Below the pieces are notes generated by a model. The model had not been told where the DNA came from and did no database searches. It saw only the letters and a program-made list of their open reading frames with translations. Of a DNA stretch of 64,000 bases, positions 1 through 9,700 are shown piece by piece; position 1 is the first letter of the stretch, and every line of letters starts with the position of its first letter. A program made the position numbers and the translations under genes. The stretch comes from Przewalskia tangutica (taxonomy: Eukaryota; Streptophyta; Magnoliopsida; Solanales; Solanaceae), in NCBI GenBank assembly GCA_029844215.1, contig CM056733.1, positions 16,427,501 through 16,491,500 on the forward strand, written 5' to 3'.

Positions 1-1000
1 GCACCTCCAGCCCCACACCGGAGCATGAGATGGGTTACTGAGATGGCGATTCATCGCCATGATCGTGGGCATTACGAGGATAGGCCGACGCAGCAGCCTG
101 GCCCAAAGAAGACTGTGGTTCATCCGAGATCGAATAGTTTGAGGCTACGAGATTTTCTGAGTTGTAGCCCGCCAGAGTTCTACGGGTCGAGGCCTGAGGA
201 TGATCCGTAGGAGTTCATACGTCAGTTACAGAGGATCATGCGAGTGATCAAGGCTTCGGAGACCGAGTTCGTGATCTTCGGTTCACATAGGCTGCGTGAT
301 ACCGCAGTCGATTGGTTTGATTCGTGGGAGTTATCCCGGGGAGAGCACGCGTCCCCAGCTACTTGGGACGAGTTCTCGGAGGCTTTTCTCACTCACTTCT
401 TGCCTCCGCAGATGAGGAGGGCACGAGCCGACAAATTTTTGTTGCTGAGACAGAGAGGACGCACAGTTAGGGAGTACAACGTTGAGTTCGATTCATTGGC
501 TCGATATGTCCCTGCGTTGGTAGCAGATATGGAGGACAGGGTGCATCGCTACGTCACCGGGCTAGATGATTATATGGCCGAGTCTTGTGCGGGTGTGGCT
601 CTTCAGCCAGGCATGGATATTACCCGCATGCAGGCTCATGCACTTGGATGCGAGGAGCGTAGAGGCCGACGGGTTGACAGACAGCAGCAGAAGAAGACCA
701 GGACGGCAGGGTCTTTTGGTAGCTATCGGGGTGGACGGCCTCAGCAGCAGTCTAGATTTGCACCACAGCCAACTCAGAGCACTCCTACACCGTCCTCAGG
801 ATACCGGGATATTCGAGGCGCACGTGGCCCCGGGACTTCGAGACGCCCGAGTAGCAGAGGTGGCCGGGCCGACGACCACCGCCTCGGTGTGGCCGATGCG
901 GTAGATCCCATTATGGGAATTGTGGTACTGCTCTGAGAGTTTGTTACGATTGCGCCACCGGTCACTTTGCGAGCTGTCCGACCAAGCGGCGCCAGAGGGT
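1..1000 (+). pseudogene. gag: gag pseudogene of element I (Retrotrans_gag plus zinc knuckles)
   Basis: Frame 1 is open from the window edge to 936 apart from a TAG at 208-210. The Retrotrans_gag core (about 330-650) shows W-D-E-F-S-E-A-F, then FLPPQMRRARADKFLLLRQ, VREYNVEFDSLARYVP and RVHRYVTGLDDYM, the pattern of Tekay/Del capsid proteins. After a Q/R/G/S/P-rich linker, a frame change near 830-884 moves the zinc-knuckle coding to frame 3. There CGRCGRSHYGNC and CYDCATGHFASC can be read at about 891-990. The second knuckle has one residue fewer than CX2CX4HX4C. Gag forms the virus-like particle and binds element RNA. The stop at 208 replaces a CAG codon still present in element III (near 10913), as expected from deamination of a methylated CHG cytosine. 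The start codon is off-window. Confidence 0.9.
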
Positions 1001-1149
1001 AGGGTCACCTACGTAGTCTTTCGCAGGTCTTCTTCATCTCATACGCTACTCGCCCCGAGGGCGTGGTACTACGGGCCGCCAGGTCGCGGCAGGTCGTGGC
1101 GCGGTCCCGATTCTAGCGGTCCTCGTAACCGTATTTATGCCTTGTCCAA

Positions 1150-1480
1150 AGCAAGACCGGAGGCCTCACCGATGTCGCTGCAGTACTTTATCGGTTTCAT
1201 GTTGTGACGTGTATGCCTTGATAGATCCGGTTCTACTGTCTTATATATCTCCCTTATTGCTAGTAGGATAGGGATAGAGCCCGAGTCCATAGACCCTTTC
1301 GAGGTAGCTACGCCAGCCGGGTGATTCGGTGGTAGCTCGGCGGGTATATAGGGCTTGTCGATGACCATATCGCGATCCGACCTTGCCGACTTGGTAGAGT
1401 TGGATATGACCGATTTCGATGCGATCGTGGGTATGGATTGGCTAGCGTCTTGCTACGCCAATGTAGACCGCAGGAGAGAG
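1150..1480 (+). pseudogene. Retropepsin-like protease remnant of element I
   Basis: Around 1195-1260 the frames give a degenerate active site: A-L-I-D-P-G-S-T followed by Y-I-S-P, with one base missing after the P codon. The family has D-S/T-G. Next come E-P-E-S-I-D-P-F-E-V-A-T-P-A-G (about 1280-1322) and, at 1355-1480, the strongly conserved L-D-M-T-D-F-D-A-I-V-G-M-D-W-L, the usual end of the Ty3/gypsy protease before RT. The enzyme would release Gag and Pol proteins from the polyprotein. At least one frameshift separates the active site from the second motif, so it cannot work as written. Confidence 0.75.
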
Positions 1481-1499
1481 TGGTACGGTTCCAGCTTTC

Positions 1500-2081
1500 T
1501 GAGGCCGGTTGTTGAGTGGGAGGAACATTCGTCGCCGAGGGTAAGTTTATTTCTTACCTCAAGGCTAGGAAGATGGTGCGGCGGGTATATCTACCATCTC
1601 ATTCGGTGTTTGATATCGAGGCCGCAGCATCGCTTTTTGATCGCCAGAGTCGAGAGTTCCCGGATGTGTTTCGGATGACCTCCGGTATCCTCCTAAGAGG
1701 AGATAGAGTTTTGCATCGATGTCTTTGCGGACACTCGCCTATTTCCATTCCGCCATACGTAATGGCACCGCCGAGTTGAGAGAGTCAAGGACCACCGAGA
1801 GATTTCCGGAGAAGGGCTTCATCGTGCCTAGTGTTTCTCCCCGGAGAGCGCCGGTATTGTTCGAAGAAGAAGGGCGACGCCGCGCATGTGTTGATTACGA
1901 GCTGAACAAGGTGACCATTAAGAACATATACCCCCTTCCCAGGATTGATGATTTGTTCGACCAGTTGCAGGGTGCGAGATGTTTCTCCAATATTGATCTG
2001 CGATCGGGCTATCATCAGGTGCGTGTTAGAGAGGCGGATGTCCCTAGGACTGCATTCCGGACCCGGTACGGGCACTATGAG
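1500..2081 (+). pseudogene. Reverse transcriptase, N-terminal half (element I), cut by element II
   Basis: The PR-RT linker includes R-E-F-P-D-V-F (about 1648-1671) and ends in a frameshifted P-I-S-I-P-P-Y. From about 1800 the RT fingers and palm read K-G-F-I-V-P-S-V-S-P, C-V-D-Y-E-L-N-K-V-T-I-K-N, YPLPRIDDLFDQLQGA, C-F-S-N-I-D-L-R-S-G-Y-H-Q-V-R-V and T-A-F-R-T-R-Y-G-H-Y-E. These are the standard Ty3/gypsy RT blocks, including the first catalytic aspartate in S-N-I-D-L. The domain stops at base 2081, where element II begins (TSD ATGAG, 2077-2081), and resumes at 17316. Frame shifts occur around 1700-1870, for example in the K-K-K-D-G region. RT copies the genomic RNA primed by tRNA-Met. Confidence 0.9.
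2077..2081. repeat. Target-site duplication of element II, left copy (ATGAG)
   Basis: ATGAG precedes the TGTTATACCCC end at 2082. The same five bases follow the GTCGTGACA end at 17310 (17311-17315). Removing 2082-17315 rejoins the RT motif Y-G-H-Y-E-F of element I. Confidence 0.93.
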
Positions 2082-2776
2082 TGTTATACCCCGCAGTTAC
2101 AGGGTATGTATGTGAGGACGTACGTACGAGAATACGACATAAATTTTGGAAAGAAAGAAAGATGCGATTTTTCGACGGAAAAGTTTCCGGGTTTTGTGAA
2201 GGAAAAAGGTTCGTTGATGGGAATTGGATTCCCAGATTTGGTATTTGGGCTTCTTGGATTATATTAGAATTATGAGATTTTATTTTCGGAAATGGTCACG
2301 TGGGGCCCACGGGGGAAGACGATTTTAGTTTCACATACTTGGTACCTGTTGTACTGACCTCCTTCGGGGGGCTGCGTTCATGCCGCAGGTAGAGGTACAC
2401 CAGTTGTTGATCCTCGCTCATAGGATCGCAGTTCAGCATTGGGAAGCTCCGTTTCTCCGGAGGCTTATCTTTTGGTATAGTCCCCTGTCATTGTAGGTAC
2501 TTGTACATTCAGGGGTATGGCGGGGCCCTGTCCCGTCATAGTTGTTGTTACATTCTTAGAGGTCTGTAGTACTGTTGTGGGCAGGGTTTGTAAAAGGATT
2601 GTAACTGTTCGGTTTTATTGTATATACATGAAGGTAACCGTTTTGGTTAGCCTGTTTTATTATGTTATCTCTTGTTTCCTGATTAAATTTTATTTCCGCT
2701 GATTTTCTCTGATGTTGTTATCACTAGGGTGCCCGGGGTAAGGCACCAGTCGCGGGCCCGAGATCGGGTCGTGACA
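2082..2776 (+). repeat. 5' LTR of element II, internally deleted
   Basis: It begins TGTTATACCCCG and ends GTCGTGACA. Bases 2082 to about 2325 match the start of the 3' LTR (4685 to about 4917), including the run GGGAATTGGATTCCCAGA. From about 2330 it matches the last ~450 bp of the 3' LTR (CACATACTTGG onward, about 16888-17310). The junction is at 2321-2332. The TATA region and most of the LTR body are missing, so this copy probably has no promoter. Confidence 0.88.
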
Positions 2777-2780
2777 AAAG

Positions 2781-2792
2781 TGGTATCAGAGC
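2781..2792 (+). promoter_or_regulatory. tRNA primer binding site of element II
   Basis: TGGTATCAGAGC, four bases after the LTR end at 2776, is complementary to the 3' end of plant initiator tRNA-Met, the usual primer of Ty3/gypsy and copia elements. It is an unaltered copy; elements III, VI, VIII and IX carry changed versions. Confidence 0.95.
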
Positions 2793-2838
2793 AGTTAATC
2801 CTCGGAAAGTGTCTACAGACCGTGTCTAGTAGAGTCTT

Positions 2839-2872
2839 GATTATCGGTGTGTTGTGCACCACATCTATAATC
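2839..2872 (+). other. Leader hairpin with GTGCAC loop (element II)
   Basis: GATTAT pairs with ATAATC (6 bp), followed by a C/T mismatch and a 6-bp inner stem GGTGTG/CACATC (one G-U pair). The 8-nt loop is TTGTGCAC, which contains the self-complementary hexamer GTGCAC. It lies 47 nt after the primer site in the untranslated leader, and six other primer-site-bearing leaders in the window have it too. A role in RNA dimerisation or packaging is inferred. Confidence 0.6.
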
Positions 2873-2982
2873 AGGAGGCTACAGGATATTTAGGATTGGT
2901 TTCCATTCTTCTCACTCTGAGATCGTGCCTTAGAGCTGTGTTATAAGTTGGACTCCCTCGGACGTATTCGTATGTACCAGTT

Positions 2983-3720
2983 ATGCCTCTGCGAAAGACA
3001 ACCAGGGCCCAGATGGGCAAGGCAGCAGAGGGAGCTACGAGTTGAACACAGAGGGTTGCGAGGGCACAGGCCTGGTCATTACCTGAGATAGTACTTCTGA
3101 CGACGAGTTTTATGACGCCGCTAGCCCCAGCAGAGTTTAGAGCGGCAGCAGTTTCTACGGAGGCCACGATACCTGAGCCTCCAGTTCCACGACTAGGAGC
3201 CGAGGATATGAGTTCAGGAGATAGCCCAGTTACTAGCTAGGATCGTGGCAAGATATGAGGACGGACGGGAGCCGGTGGTTCCGGCAGTACCAGTGATTCA
3301 CCCTAGATCCGATAGTTTGAGACTTCGGGATTTCTTGAGTTGCAGTTCGCCAGAGTTCTATGGATAGAGAGCTGAGGATTATCCTCAGGGTGTCGTGCTA
3401 GTTTGGAGATTGTTATACCTGTGGTCGGGGCCACGTATGATGGGAGGATGTCAGTAGGAGGGATACAGAGGATGCCTCACCACCGGCCGATTCTGGGTTC
3501 AGTTGTTCTGGAGAAGGGGGTGTTAGTCAGATGAGGTCACTCCTACCTCGTTGTGGCCATTGTAATAGACTCCATTATGGGGAGTGTCGTCGCTCGATAC
3601 CAGGCTTGCTTGCGGCCAACAGGCCATTTGGTGAGAGTTTGTCCGACTGCAGGTAGCACAGATGTAGAGACTCGACCGGGATCGGTGGTGGTTCATCGCC
3701 TTATATAGCTAGCGCCTGCA
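2983..3720 (+). pseudogene. gag remnant of element II, core domain deleted
   Basis: The ATG at 2983 (M-P-L-R-K-T-T-R-A-Q-M-G-K-A) corresponds to the gag starts of the other elements and is followed by a stop after 20 codons. Later pieces read L-R-L-R-D-F-L-S-C-S-S-P-E-F-Y-G (about 3320-3362), matching gag of element I near 140-185. The Retrotrans_gag core with FLPPQ is absent: the sequence jumps at about 3390 to zinc-knuckle coding C-Y-T-C-G-R-G-H and, near 3553-3590, C-G-H-C-N-R-L-H-Y-G-E-C. No functional protein can be made. Confidence 0.75.
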
Positions 3721-4649
3721 GGCGTGATTATGATTAGAGCGACAAAGGGAAAGTGAGGCAGTAGTTGTAGAGATATCTTTAGCCCTTAAGAGACTTGTTT
3801 ATGTTGTTATGGTGGGTACATGTTAAGTGCTATGTACGGATAGCATTGTGTTAAAGTGTGAATTAGAAAACATGGGTAGTTGAAAGGGGTAAGATTGGGG
3901 ATAGGGAAATTGTGAGCCTTAGAATATTATATGTGGAGATCTTAGATGCGAGGCCGTCTTGAGTAAAAGATTTTGTTTACGATTGACTTTTGTCGGAGTG
4001 CATAGTATACGTGGGGTATATTTGTGTGATAAATCCCTAAGAGGTGTGAAATGAAAGAGGGTAGTTGAGCTAAGAAGACCACTAGGTTTTTGTGACTTGA
4101 TAGATAAGATTGTTTCGGATCGGGGAACAAGAGTTTGGCGCGATAGCGGGTCGGGTTGAGGCCAGATCGTGGGTCAACCCGCAGCCCGAAATGAGGTGGG
4201 GTCAGTTCGGGGTGGTCCCGCCAGGTGGTAGGATCACGAGGGTGCTAGGCCCAAGTTTAGGTAACCATCGTATGAGTTCGTGGATGTGTTCGACTAGAAT
4301 CGAATCGAGAAGGCCGGGAATGGCCTTAGAGGAAATTGAAGCAGTAACTGAAGTGTGAAACGTGTACTATTGAGAGTCCGGGTGTCCGAGAAGGGTACGA
4401 CGAGTAATAAAAGAAGCGAACATGTGTTATGAGAACGAAAGTGATCATTTCTTTTGTGAAGTAAAGATGCGAAGGGAGTATCCTTTAGACCATGGGTGGG
4501 AGCTTTTTGTGATGTTAGAGGTGATTCCTCATTGGCTTGGATTTGAGTTTTGCAAACATGTTATATTCTGGCCAGTGGTGGCATGATCGGTTTTGTAAGT
4601 ATAGTAGTGGAGACTATACCGGCGCAAGTACGTTTGGAGACTTAGAAGG
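3721..4649 (+). other. Non-coding 3' interior of element II with conserved block
   Basis: No pol motif is present. The stretch aligns by eye with the same part of III (11800-12555), IX (58080-59009), VIII and VI (minus) and V (minus). Best conserved is about 4120-4330, with inverted repeat CGGGTTGA...TCAACCCG at 4152-4181, the phrase GGTCCCGCCAGGTGGTAGG, and AAGGCC/GGCCTT at 4310-4327. Reading frames across it are short and differ between copies. Confidence 0.7.
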
Positions 4650-4684
4650 AACATTCGGGACGAATGTTTCTAAGGGGGGAAGAA
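4650..4684 (+). promoter_or_regulatory. Inverted repeat and polypurine tract before the 3' LTR of element II
   Basis: AACATTCGGGACGAATGTT (4650-4668) is an 8-bp inverted repeat around GGA. The purine run AGGGGGGAAGAA (4673-4684) directly abuts the LTR. The purine run primes plus-strand DNA synthesis; the inverted repeat is conserved but of unknown function. Confidence 0.85.
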
Positions 4685-6754
4685 TGTTATACCCTACGCC
4701 GTGGTATGTATGTGAGGACGTCGTGCGAGAATACGGCGTAAATTTTGGAAAGAAAGAAAGATCACGATTTTTCGACTAAAAGTTTCCTTTTGTGAAGGAA
4801 AAAGGTTCGTTGATGGGAATTGGATTCCCAGATTTGGTATTTGGGCTTCTTGGATTATATTAGAATTATGAGATTTTATTTTCGGAAATGGTCACGTGGG
4901 GCCTACGGGGGAAATTTACGGTTTTGTGGGGCCCGCTTTGTTTTTGAGATTTTCGATATTTTGGATATTTTCGGAAGACGAAATATTTTGGACGAGTCGG
5001 GGGGAGACACGTGTCACCCCCATGTGGCACCTTGGCCGAAATGGTGGGACAAGTGGCTAGGCCGAAATGACCTAACAAGTGGCAAGCCACTTGTCTTGTG
5101 TTTTCGTTGGCCATGTGGTGTGGTGGGACCCACACACACATGGCCCAATCTTGACCACCCACTTGCTTAGATCTTGACCCTTAATTCCTCTATAAATACC
5201 CCGCTTAGTGCAAGAGTAATTTCATCCACACTTAAGCTTTCCAAAGCAAAATATTTTCCCTCCCTTTGTAGTTGATTTTCGTCCCCCTCCCCCACTTGTG
5301 TAGAAATACTCTAAGTATTGTGGTATAATCCCAAATACCTTAGCGTAGTATCCCTAGTTGTATTCCAAAGTTATTACAATACTAGGAGCCCGAAAATACT
5401 ACTTTATTCCAATAGTCGCAAAGTGAAACCCTAGAAAAATCTTCCTAGCTTGGTTGAAGTGTTTAGAGAAGTTGTTTAGAAACTTCTAAGGGTCGCTTGG
5501 AGCGGGTTGGAGCGCAAGGAGTTTGGAGCTAAACGTTGCTCAGGATCGACTTATATCTTGGATAATTTTGGGCTTATCGAGGTAATGATCTGTGTCCCCC
5601 TATTGTAATTGGATATTACATGTTGTAGTAGTTATACTTGAGTATATTATATTGGAAGGATGATTATAAAGGATTGAACTGTATTTACATTGGACAGTAT
5701 TTACAGTAGACTTGTATAGTATTACTGTGAAGCAGAATTGAACACGTCCGGTTAGACGTGTAAATCCCCTGGGAGTTGTTGGCCTGTTAGCGGGCCTGAG
5801 TAGAGGAGGATATTTATGTGGTTATGGGGGGGGGGGGGAGGTGCTGCCGAATTTTCCGTAGAATAGGGAACTGTTTGCTTAGATTATGCTACGAAGAGAA
5901 CTAGAGATTAATAGATATATTGTGGTTGTTATAGGTGGATCTTCTACGCGCGGCATACTTGACTTGGCTTGTGGATTAAGCCGAAGAGGTATGTGATTCT
6001 TCCTATACTCTTGAGCATGATTGTTGTGAACTATATAGTACGGTAGACGTACGTGTGTGAAATGAATTTTGTTTGTTTAAAACATAAAGTGTTATAATGG
6101 CTTTATGGGAAGTTAGTTATAACGACTTTATGAAGATAAAAGAAAGATTTGGTTTTTGAAAGTTAAGAGACTTGATCTTGAAAGATAAGAGACTTGACTT
6201 ATAACGACTTGTTTTCGGAAAAGGAGAAGTAACTTGATTTAAGTATAGGTTACTTGTTTTGAAAAGAGTAAGTATTTGAGTTTTAAAGAGTATACTGGAT
6301 GTTGTTTTGAAAGAAAGGCACTTGATTTAAAAAGTATACAGTACTTGATTTTAAAAGTCTTGTAAAGGTTTTTGCGAAAGTAAAGTAATTTGGTTTGAAA
6401 AGGAAATGTGTTTTTGATACTACGAGTATTAGTATCTTTTACGAAAAAAGAGGTCTTTTTGAAAGAATGAAAGTAGGTATTATTTTTGGGTTTGAAACCC
6501 GTATTGTTGACATAAGATGAAAGTACGTTGAACTTGCCTATGCTTGTTGTGATAGCCTTTGTTGTGCAAGTGTTTGATTGTGTGCTACCGTGTCTCTCTG
6601 GGAGGGCCGACTATCTGATTGATTGCTTAGACATACTGACACGTTGGATGGTCCACGAGTATGCGTCCACTATTGAGTATTATCTTGTTATTTCCTTTGG
6701 ACATGCTGACGCGATGGATGATCCACGGGCATGCGTCCAGTAGGATGGTTTCAT
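4685..6754 (+). repeat. 3' LTR of element II, first part
   Basis: It begins TGTTATACCC and stops where element III enters (TSD TTCAT, 6750-6754). It contains the putative promoter (TATAAATACC at 5191), a leader-like stretch with CCCTAGAAAAATC, a G run at about 5826-5838, the inverted repeat GTACGGTAGACGTAC at 6038-6052, and the TTATAAC/CTTTATG motif at about 6080-6135. It resumes at 16276. Confidence 0.92.
5191..5198 (+). promoter_or_regulatory. Putative TATA box, element II 3' LTR
   Basis: TATAAATACCCC follows TTCCTC. The same position relative to the LTR start and the downstream TTCATCC is conserved across the LTRs of this family. It is the likely core promoter; strength unknown. Confidence 0.7.
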
Positions 6755-9700
6755 TGTTATACCCCGTATTTCCAAAGTATGTACGTGAGGGCGTACGTAT
6801 AAGAATTTGAGCCTTAAGATTAGGCAAGGTTCGAAATTGGGCACAAGTGCCGAAAAGAGTCGTTTTCCGACGAAACGTTTCCACAGCTTACGTAGGGAAA
6901 ATTCCGGCTATGTCATTAATAATTTTTGCGGATTTTTCCGAGAGACGAAACATTTTGGACCAACGGGAGGGTGACAAGTGTCACCCTCACATTGGAAGCA
7001 AGTGGACGGCAAAGCTTGACCATTGGCACGTTTTTGGTGTTGAAATTTTGGTCAAGGGTTAGGTAGGATATTTTGTGTAGATGGATAAGGTAGCACATGG
7101 CTAAATCTTGGCCTTACACTTGCTATGCACTTGTCTTCATCTTGGCCATTGGTTGGCCTTCACTTGACCTATAAATACCCCTCTAAGTTGAAGACTTTCT
7201 TCATCCTCACTTGAGCAATCTATCTAAGTCTCAAAATACTCCCTCCCTCTTGTTCTTTCGTCCACCACCCCCCCCTCCCCCGTTGAGAAGGCCCTTTGGC
7301 CGAGAGCTTCCCCCGCCCCCGGGTAGTGGTTAGCCGTGGGGTACCCCCCCTAGCCTAGTTGTTTTCGTATAATACCCCTTGTTGTGGTATAGAAATACTC
7401 TCCTAGTATTGTTATAATGTCCAAATACCTTGGCCCAAATACCTTGTAGTTTTCCCAAGGTTACACTTATACAAAAGCCCAGAAAATACTATTATACTTC
7501 CTTTAGCCACTAAACGAAACCCTAAGGAAATCTTCATTGATAGTTGAAGTAATTGAGTAGAAGTTGGTTAGAACTTCTAAGGGTTGTTTGGAGCGGGTCG
7601 AGCGCACTGAGTAGAGCTAAACCTTGCTCAGGATCGACATATAAACTCGGATAATTTTGGGCTTATCGAGGTAAACACTCTTGACCTTCTATTGTAATTG
7701 GAAATTACATGTTGTAGGAATATATAGTTGAAGTATACTATATATAGAACTGAACATTATAATTGTGCGACAATGTCTTTGGACTTAAGCTGAATAATAC
7801 TTACAGCAATGTCTTGCGACTTAAGCCCGAATTTAAAGAAGAGAATGAATCTGTAATTACATAGGGTCAGACACAGTGAGACTTGTGTAGCATTCGTGAG
7901 TAGAATTGTACACGTCCGGTTAGACGCAAACCCCCGGTTGGCTTGGTAGCCGCCTCGATAGAGAGGAGATTTACGCTGCATGGGGGGAAGGTGCTGCCGA
8001 ATTTTCTGTAGAATATTCTACATTGAGATCTAAGATGTTAATAGGCGCCTTGTGGCCTCTATAGGTTGAAATACTGCGTGTGGCGTGGTCTACTTGGCTT
8101 AAGGTGTAGCCGACGGTTTGAGGTACTTGGAGCGTTTTGCTATTAGTCGATAATCGTCGCGAGGTATGTGAACCTCTTCCTATCTTTTCTAGCATGATAT
8201 GTGTGTAACTATGTAGTACGGTAGACGTACATGTGCTAAATGCATTTGATTGATTTAAAACATAAAGTGTTATAACAGCTTTATGGGAAGTTGGTTATAA
8301 CCGCTTTATGTAGGTAAGGAAATGCTTTGTGGTTTTAATTAGGTAATTGATTTGACTTATAACTGACTTGTTGTGTAATAGTAAAGGATCTTGAAGTATT
8401 TCAAAAGAATGCTGAATCATCTTTAACAGAAGAGTAATACTTGGTTTTGAAAACATAAGAGTTATACTAGCTTTATGGGAAGTTAGGTATAACGTCTTAA
8501 GAGAGAATGGTTTTACTGATTTTTAGAAGTTAAGGGACTTAATCTTAAAAGATAAGAGACTTGACTTGATATGGATGTTAGTGTGAAACCTCATTCGTGA
8601 GTAATGAGTACCTGGTTGTAAAAGGAATAATGTTTTACTGATTCGGAAATCAGAATAAGTATCGAAAAAACCATCGCAGTAGCTAATAAAGGAAAATGTA
8701 ATGACTAATGAAGTATTATTAAAACCGGTAGAAACCTCCATCTGCATGAAGCTAAGATGAGACAAAATGAGATTACATTTTCTAGATCATGGCTGCTTAA
8801 TAAGATTGATTATGAACAAGAATAACCTACTCGCTTAGGGCATATGTTACTCAATTGTTTTAAAAAGAGATTAAGACATTGAACTATGAAACTTTTCTAA
8901 AAAGAGACTGGCGTAATTGAAATTAGGCAAACTGGAACTTTAGGGTAAAGAAAGGCATTGTGTTGTCTTAAAATGGTTTAAAACATAAAGTGTTATAACA
9001 GCCTTATGGGAAGTTGGTTATAACGACTTTATGAAAACAAAAGAAGGGTTTTATCACTGGTTTTAATGTGGTAACTTGACTTTAAAAAGAGAAGTGTTTT
9101 GGTCTAAAAAGAAGGCATGGTATTGCCTTAATTTGGTTTTAAAAAGGATAGTATGGAAGTTGTTTTGGTTTACTTAAAGGATATAAGTCACTCTATTTTA
9201 TGCTACGGGTATCGGGTGACTTTTATAAAAGGGAATGGATCTTTAAAAGGAACTTAACGTACGTAGTACTTTAGGATTAAAACCCGGACTTTGACATAAA
9301 ATGAAAGTACCTTGAGTTGTGGATAACTTGCCTATGCTTGTTGTTGTGTAACTTGCCTATGCTTGTTGTGATAGCCTTTGTTATGCAAGAATTGTGTTCT
9401 ATATTACCGCGTCTCTCAATGGAGGGCCGGTTGACTAGTTGAGGACTTACTTGGACGCATCTGGCGGTGTGGAAAATTTCACGTATGCTCACGATGATAG
9501 TGTTATTCCATGGACTAGCTCTCCACGAGGTTTCTTCTTGTTCGCCTTGGTACCGTGGTCGGCCAGATTTGCCCCGTCTCGTGGCTGATACGCCTTGGTA
9601 CAGTAGTTAGCCCTCGCACTTGCCCCGCTCGTAGTGGCGAAGTCTCGTGATACGCCTTGGTACCGTGGTCACCAGATTTGCCCCGCTCACGTGAACGGCC

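Noticed and set aside
1800..2081. Endogenous plant pararetrovirus (caulimovirid) RT
   Set aside because: The element has LTRs, tRNA-Met primer site, purine tract, target-site duplications, integrase and a chromodomain-like tail, which pararetroviruses lack.
2781..2792. Possible tRNA gene fragment
   Set aside because: Only the 12 nt complementary to tRNA-Met 3' end is present; it is a primer binding site.
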